A stretch of 64,000 nt of DNA from Rhodothermales bacterium. GTDB taxonomy: Bacteria; Bacteroidota; Rhodothermia; Rhodothermales; JANQRZ01. Made by a program: the position numbers and the translations under genes. The stretch is taken from assembly GCA_039944855.1 (NCBI GenBank), contig JBDUXZ010000017.1, forward strand, positions 1 through 64,000, written 5' to 3'. How positions within the stretch are numbered: position 1 is the first letter of the stretch; every line of letters starts with the position of its first letter. Shown here in pieces: positions 59,586 through 64,000 of this stretch. The notes under the pieces are model-generated. The model was not told the origin of the DNA, did no database searches, and saw nothing but the letters and a program-made list of their open reading frames with translations.

Positions 59586-59633
59586 GATAGGTTTGATGGA
59601 TATTTTGTATCAATCCAGTAGTCTCAACCTATC
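59586..59633. promoter_or_regulatory. Divergent promoter with nested dyads between META lipoprotein and LysR genes
   Basis: A perfect 8-bp inverted repeat GATAGGTT/AACCTATC lies at 59586-59593 and 59626-59633. Inside it is TTGAT-N11-ATCAA (59593-59613), whose spacing fits a LysR-type binding site, and TATTTTG at 59601-59607. The region lies 13-60 nt before the LysR start and 60-107 nt before the META gene. It is the standard place for a LysR regulator to control itself and a divergent gene. Confidence 0.5.
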
Positions 59634-59645
59634 ACGACCTCTGCT

Positions 59646-60527
59646 ATGGAACTCCGCCACCTCCGCTACTTCGTCGCCGTCGCTGAGGAACTGCACTTCG
59701 GCCGGGCCGCAGAGCGGTCGTGCGTCGCCCAGCCCACGCTGAGCCAGCAGATCCGGACATTCGAGGACGAAATCGGCGCTCGCCTGTTCGAGCGGTCGCG
59801 GCGGAATGTCGCGCTCACACCCGTCGGAGAAGTCCTTCTCCCCCACGCCCGCCGTGTGCTGGCCGAGGCCACGCGCGCCGAGGCGGCGGTCCGGGCGGTG
59901 GCCGAGGGGCGGGCGGGCTCGCTCCGAATCGGCTACGAGGCCCCGATCATGCGCGACGGGCTGGCCGAGGCGATCCGGACGTTCCGGGCTGACGTGCCCG
60001 GCGTGACCCTGAACTTCTGGGAGACTGGGAGCCGAGAGCAGACCGAGGCCGTGCGCGAGGGGCAGGCCGATGTTGGGCTCGTGCTCCTACCCATCGACGA
60101 GCGGGGCGTCGAGGTCCGAATGCTGGGCGAGGCTCCGATTCTGGTGGTGCTTCCCGAGGACCACCGCTTGGCAGGCTGCGATACGGTGGCGCTGGCCGAG
60201 TTGGCCGACGAGCCGCAGATCGCGTGGGCGCGGGCACCGGCCCCCGAGGTCTACGACGCCTATCTCCGAGCGAGCCAGGAGGCCGGCTTCGTGCCGCACG
60301 TGGTCCAGGAGATCCGGCACGTCGAGAGCCTGCTCGGGCTCGTGGCCGCAGGCGTCGGTGTCGGCACGATGCACGCGGCCCGTGTCCAGCCGGGGTATCC
60401 GGGGGTGGTGTACGCCCGACTCGTCGAGCCCACGCTCACGATTGAGACCGGCGTCGTGTGGCGTCGGGGCGACGAGTCGCCGCTGCTCGCACGCTTCCTG
60501 AGCGCGGTCGAGGAGGTCGCGGAGTAG
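59646..60527 (+). CDS. LysR-family transcriptional regulator
   Basis: Encodes 293 residues. It starts MELRHLRYFVAVAEELHFGRAA with the winged helix-turn-helix (QPTLSQQIRTFEDEIGARLF) and then a substrate-binding domain from about 90, with RIGYEAP and VGLVLLP strands. The inducer is unknown. It is divergent from the META lipoprotein and just upstream of the exported 1008-residue protein, so it could control either. The pattern of a LysR divergent from a target favours the former. Confidence 0.92.
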   Translation: MELRHLRYFVAVAEELHFGRAAERSCVAQPTLSQQIRTFEDEIGARLFERSRRNVALTPVGEVLLPHARRVLAEATRAEAAVRAVAEGRAGSLRIGYEAPIMRDGLAEAIRTFRADVPGVTLNFWETGSREQTEAVREGQADVGLVLLPIDERGVEVRMLGEAPILVVLPEDHRLAGCDTVALAELADEPQIAWARAPAPEVYDAYLRASQEAGFVPHVVQEIRHVESLLGLVAAGVGVGTMHAARVQPGYPGVVYARLVEPTLTIETGVVWRRGDESPLLARFLSAVEEVAE

Positions 60528-60596
60528 GACGGTTTGTCCCGCTGAACCCTGCGCGGCGGACGCTCCACCTCCAGGAGTGTGATAGATCGGGCCTAC

Positions 60597-60638
60597 TGTA
60601 GTGATACAGAGTATCCATGTAGTGATACAGAGTATCCA
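60597..60638 (+). repeat. Two 21-bp direct repeats each holding the palindrome GATAC-AGA-GTATC
   Basis: The 21-nt unit starting TGTAGTGATACAGAG occurs twice head to tail at 60597-60617 and 60618-60638, perfectly identical. In each, GATAC and GTATC form a 13-bp palindrome (60603-60615 and 60624-60636). The 21-bp spacing equals two helical turns, so two dimers would bind on the same face. They end 54 nt before the start of the 1008-residue protein. This looks like a tandem operator. Confidence 0.6.
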
Positions 60639-60692
60639 TCGAGTCTGCCACAGGATTATGCCATCTTACCCCTCCTATCTGAAACCGTGATT

Positions 60693-63600
60693 ATGCGCTT
60701 CCTCGCCCTGGCTACCGCGCTTCTCCTATCGTCCACCGCTTTCGCGCAGAACGTGCATCTGGACACGACGCAGGCCCCCGTCCGCATCACGTCGATGGGG
60801 CAGCCGCCCGTCTTCAAGCCCTACGTGGTGGGCGCGGCGAGTTGGGATCGTGAGGCGGAGGCGGTGGGGCCGGACCTCACGGGTGGGGTGTACAGGGACC
60901 TCGTCAACCCCATCGTCGGCCTCGGGGTCGCGCTCGAAGGGTACGTCGGCTGGGCGGACGGGGTCGAGGGCGGCGTCCGTCTGCTCGGGAGCGCGCGGTC
61001 CCTCGCGTTCCAACTAGGCGTGGAGCACCAGTTCGGCGAGGGCGGGGTGGACTTAGTCGTCTCGGCGCTGCCCCCGCTCCAGCGCGGCGGTCCGTTCGGG
61101 CAGGGCGGTGCGCTCCGCATCGACTGGGTGCCGACGCGGGGTCACTCGCTCCGGCTCGGCCTGACGATGCCCATCGCGCAGCGCTGGCTGGGCGAGGCCC
61201 GCCCGCCGAGCGCGACCGCACTGCTGCCTACCAGCCCTGACCCCGGCCCAGCCCCCGAGCCGCTCGGAGCGGACGTCGAGCAGGCGCTGCGCGAGGCCGC
61301 CGAGGGGGCCTTCTGGCTCAGCGTCTTCAGCTACGCCTTCCTCGACAACAGCGGCAGAGACGACGAGGCCAAGACGCTCGAAGCGTTCGAGACGAAGGTC
61401 CTCGCCTGGCGCGACTCGCTCACCCGGCGGGGGTCGGTGGGCGGCGGCTTCCCCACGTTCGCCCAGGCGGAAGAAGACTACCACGCTGGCCTGGAGCGGG
61501 CCTTCGCCCAGACCGTAGGCGCAGCGTCGGCCGAAAGCCTAGCCGACGCCGCACGGGCATCACTCCTCGACGAGGTGCTCTTGCCCTACGACCGCCTCAT
61601 CGGCCAACCCAAGCGCACCGAGTCACTGCGGGGGCTATTCCCGGCGGCTCGCGCTCGCTTCGGACAGTGGCTGGGCGCGTCGATGTTCAGCGCCGAGGCG
61701 CAGCGGCGTGCGAAGGGCGCGTTCGATGGTCTGCTCGACATCGCCGAGGCGAACCGGGCTTGGATCCAGGGACAGTGGGCGGGGGACTCGCGCCCGGTCT
61801 GGCTCCCGCTCCAGCTCGGCCTGCGGCCCGACCAGCACGACTCGCAGGAGGAGTTGAATGCGCTCGTCGGCCGCGCCGTCAGGCGTCCCTTCACGCAGGG
61901 CAACGTCGTCCTGCCGATCAACAACACCTGGTTCTTCCGCGATCTCACCACCTCGCTCCACGCCGCCGAGGAGTACCACGTCCTGTGGGTCCACGACTAC
62001 AGCGGGCGCGACCCCATCGGGCAGCCCGACACCGTGGCCTACCGGGTGACGACGGGCGGCTATCTCGACGCGCTCACCCAGGCCGTGCGGCGCTACGACG
62101 AGACGGGGACGCTGCCGGCCTTCTTCGTCTTCCTCGACGAGAAGAGCTACGCCGCGACCGAGGGGAAAATCTGGATGGACGTGCTCGAAGACCCGCTCGG
62201 CCATCGCTTCGGTCTGGCGGGGCACCCCGAGATGGAGGCCGGCGTCCGGCAGGCGCAGGAGGCACTCCGCATGGCCGTGGCCGGGTCCGAGCGGCTCCAG
62301 CGCGAGGCGGCCGAGCACGGCGAGGGCTGGCTACGAGATGTCGTCAAGGTCCACGTCAACATCACCTTCCCGTCGGACTTCTCGTTCCGCTCGTCGGAGC
62401 TGGTCTCGTGGTGGCCGGGGTGGTCCGACCTGCTCCCCGACGAGCTGATGCGCGACCACCGCAAGCTCGCCTTCTACGACGTGACCGAGCGCGATCCCCG
62501 GCGCGGTCGGGCGCTCTTCGTCGGTACCGGGGTTGGCGAGCAGTACGCCTCACCGACGTGGGAGGACCGGGGCGTGCTCACCGTCGGTCCGGCCCTCGTC
62601 GCGCTCAAGGACGCGGCGCGGGAGCTGCTGCTCGTGCAGGGCTTCGAGGCCGCCGAGATTCCGCCGCCGCTCCGGGCGGAGACAAGCCCCCCGAACTACG
62701 ACGATCTCGTGGCCGAGTGGAACGAGGCCGGGGCCGACGCCGACGCGCTCAACGTGCACAACGAGGTGGGCTTTGCGCCGAAAGAGGCGACGCTCACGCA
62801 AGCCATCCTCTACACGCTGATGCCGAGCGGCTGCGTCATCTACGCCCCGGACTCGCTCTGGCTCAGCGCTTTCTGGGCGGGGCAACTCGTCGGGGCCGCC
62901 TTCCGCGGCTGCTCCGTCCGCGTGATCGCCCCGGCGCTCGCCAACGCGCCCTCGGCTTCCAGTCCGGTGATGGCGAGGAGCCGCGCCCTTGTCGCCCGGC
63001 TGCTCGCCGTCCAGACTCTGATGAGCGACGTGTTCGCTCAAGCCGGCGGGGACTTCCGCGTCGGGCTCTACACCCGGACCTCGCCCGTGGACGACCTGCC
63101 GGCGGTACTGGCGGAGGCGGCGGAGAACTTCGGCCCCGGCTCGTTCATGCGCGAGGAGATCCCGTTCTCCGACGAGGTCTACGACCTACTCGCGCGCGCC
63201 CCCGATATGCTCACCGAGGGCGGGTTCGAGGCAGACCCCCTCGTGACCGACGCGGTGGAGCGGTTGCCGCAGCTTCACCGCAAGACGCAGTTCCTCGCTA
63301 TGCGGCCCGTGATGCGGGAGATCGCGCGTGAGATGGACGTCGCCACAGTTCGCGAGGGCCTCGCAAGCGCGGCCCGAGGGATGGCGCTCGCCGACAGCGT
63401 CCAGGGTACGATCGCCTCCCGCGCCGCCGTGGCGCACCCGATGGTCGCCCGCGTGGACCAGCTACCCCCGGAGCTCCGCGACAGCACCGTGTTCTTCGCC
63501 CTCGTCGGCTCGATGAACAAGGACGCCCGCAGCATGATGCTCGACGGCGAGACGCTCCACGTCGTGGCCGGCCCGTGGAGCATGGTCCACTACCCCGACT

Positions 63601-63719
63601 TCGCGCTCCTGCTCGGGCGCACGACGTGGGTCGAAGAACAGCGGCAGATCGACGAGCTGATCCCGCCGTACAGCGCACTCAACCGCTGGCTGTCGCGTAT
63701 CCTCCGCGACGTGTTGTGA
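60693..63719 (+). CDS. Large exported protein of unknown function (1008 residues)
   Basis: Starts at ATG 60693, which gives a clean signal peptide (FLALATALLLSSTAFAQ). The N-terminal 130 residues are beta-rich and glycine-rich; the rest is mixed alpha/beta. No motif known to me (including phospholipase D HxK) is present. Landmarks are NTWFFRDLTTSLHA, LWVHDYSGRDP, VHVNITFPSDFSF, FVGTGVGEQYASPTW and IYAPDSLWLSAFW. Only a few cysteines are seen, so disulfide stabilisation is not evident. The gene is preceded by a tandem operator and followed by a convergent PAP2 gene. Confidence 0.8.
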   Translation: MRFLALATALLLSSTAFAQNVHLDTTQAPVRITSMGQPPVFKPYVVGAASWDREAEAVGPDLTGGVYRDLVNPIVGLGVALEGYVGWADGVEGGVRLLGSARSLAFQLGVEHQFGEGGVDLVVSALPPLQRGGPFGQGGALRIDWVPTRGHSLRLGLTMPIAQRWLGEARPPSATALLPTSPDPGPAPEPLGADVEQALREAAEGAFWLSVFSYAFLDNSGRDDEAKTLEAFETKVLAWRDSLTRRGSVGGGFPTFAQAEEDYHAGLERAFAQTVGAASAESLADAARASLLDEVLLPYDRLIGQPKRTESLRGLFPAARARFGQWLGASMFSAEAQRRAKGAFDGLLDIAEANRAWIQGQWAGDSRPVWLPLQLGLRPDQHDSQEELNALVGRAVRRPFTQGNVVLPINNTWFFRDLTTSLHAAEEYHVLWVHDYSGRDPIGQPDTVAYRVTTGGYLDALTQAVRRYDETGTLPAFFVFLDEKSYAATEGKIWMDVLEDPLGHRFGLAGHPEMEAGVRQAQEALRMAVAGSERLQREAAEHGEGWLRDVVKVHVNITFPSDFSFRSSELVSWWPGWSDLLPDELMRDHRKLAFYDVTERDPRRGRALFVGTGVGEQYASPTWEDRGVLTVGPALVALKDAARELLLVQGFEAAEIPPPLRAETSPPNYDDLVAEWNEAGADADALNVHNEVGFAPKEATLTQAILYTLMPSGCVIYAPDSLWLSAFWAGQLVGAAFRGCSVRVIAPALANAPSASSPVMARSRALVARLLAVQTLMSDVFAQAGGDFRVGLYTRTSPVDDLPAVLAEAAENFGPGSFMREEIPFSDEVYDLLARAPDMLTEGGFEADPLVTDAVERLPQLHRKTQFLAMRPVMREIAREMDVATVREGLASAARGMALADSVQGTIASRAAVAHPMVARVDQLPPELRDSTVFFALVGSMNKDARSMMLDGETLHVVAGPWSMVHYPDFALLLGRTTWVEEQRQIDELIPPYSALNRWLSRILRDVL

Positions 63720-63783
63720 TGCGGCACGGGCTCTCTTTCGTACTAACCGCAGGGCGCGCTCGAAGGGACCGCTAACTCCGGCG

Positions 63784-64000
63784 TCAGACGAGCGTACTGC
63801 CCCGCTCGATCCACCCGCGCCGCCGGAAGTACCGCTCGACGAGCCATGCCGCGAGGGCCCACGCCGCGCCTATCGTCCAGCCTGCCAGCACGTCCGTCGG
63901 CCAGTGGACGCCGAGATAGATGCGGCTGATCCCGATGGCGAGCGTCACCACGACGGCCGTCGCCACGACGTACACCTTCAGCCGCCGCCGCGGGAGCGCC
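63784..64000 (-). CDS. PAP2-superfamily phosphatase, C-terminal fragment
   Basis: The frame is open across the right edge and encodes at least 71 C-terminal residues. It contains SRIYLGVHWPTDVLAGW, the third PAP2 motif (SRxxxxxHxxxD) with catalytic His, followed by one more membrane helix and a basic tail ending RGSTLV. Such enzymes dephosphorylate lipid phosphates such as undecaprenyl pyrophosphate or phosphatidic acid at the membrane. The earlier motifs are outside the window. Confidence 0.8.
   Translation of the reverse strand, partial: ALPRRRLKVYVVATAVVVTLAIGISRIYLGVHWPTDVLAGWTIGAAWALAAWLVERYFRRRGWIERGSTLV

Noticed and set aside
1-64000. CRISPR arrays, insertion sequences, integrase or tRNA-linked attachment sites
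   Set aside because: No regularly spaced repeats, transposase motifs, long terminal inverted repeats or tRNA genes were seen in reading the window.

Overview
The DNA is GC-rich and gene-dense. Signals are Bacteroidota-like: weak or absent Shine-Dalgarno sequences at most starts, AT-rich promoter islands with a recurring TATTTTG, and operons coupled by 4-nt overlaps. I infer a marine, facultatively anaerobic relative of the Rhodothermia (Rubricoccus/Rubrivirga/Salinibacter type), but no rRNA or marker gene is present to prove it. No IS element, integrase, CRISPR array, tRNA or rRNA was seen.

Region 1 (1-13,600) starts with a ferritin-like fragment, a small membrane protein, a CusRS-like two-component pair and an MgtC/DUF4010 protein. 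A long minus-strand operon (12,418 back to 4,259) follows. It encodes a cupin, a helical protein, a small membrane protein, CcoS, CcoN, CcoO, a monoheme cytochrome c, a CcoI-type copper ATPase, a DUF2231-Rieske fusion, a TauE/SafE-like protein and a 36-residue membrane peptide: a cbb3-type oxidase with its assembly system. An azurin-like cupredoxin and a membrane protein lie upstream.

Region 2 (13,600-36,000) is dominated by nitric oxide handling. An Rrf2 regulator precedes a small membrane protein and norCBQD, where NorC carries a second cytochrome c domain. Further on are a nitronate monooxygenase-like protein, NnrS, a cytochrome c'-like lipoprotein, a RIC/YtfE iron-sulfur repair protein, OsmC, a heptaheme-TPR cytochrome, FdxA, three DUF2249 proteins with an MIP18-type protein, a SufR-like regulator, and a coupled operon of a second Rrf2, truncated haemoglobin, hemerythrin and a membrane protein whose histidine pattern resembles heme-copper oxidases. 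No nitrite or nitrous oxide reductase gene is in the window.

Region 3 (36,000-48,050) encodes a putative molybdenum nitrate reductase complex (NarI-like b-type cytochrome, Nas/Nap-type catalytic subunit, four-cluster ferredoxin, Tat-type Rieske protein, small membrane protein, NarK-like transporter), then a degenerate sensor kinase and a molybdenum-cofactor operon (moeA, moaA, mobB-mobA fusion, moaD, moaE). Nitrate reduction, cofactor supply, NO reduction and NO protection therefore sit next to a high-affinity oxidase, which suggests a respiratory island for low oxygen.

Region 4 (48,050-64,000) is mixed housekeeping and envelope biology: a TauE/SafE transporter, an Rnk/GreA-like factor with a highly structured upstream region, a CynX-type transporter, a patatin with a beta-barrel, an MscS channel, an exported hydroxyisourate hydrolase, an SDR, a beta-lactamase-fold hydrolase, a META/MliC gene pair separated by one in-frame stop, a LysR regulator, a 1008-residue exported protein of unknown function behind two phased palindromes, and a PAP2 phosphatase fragment.
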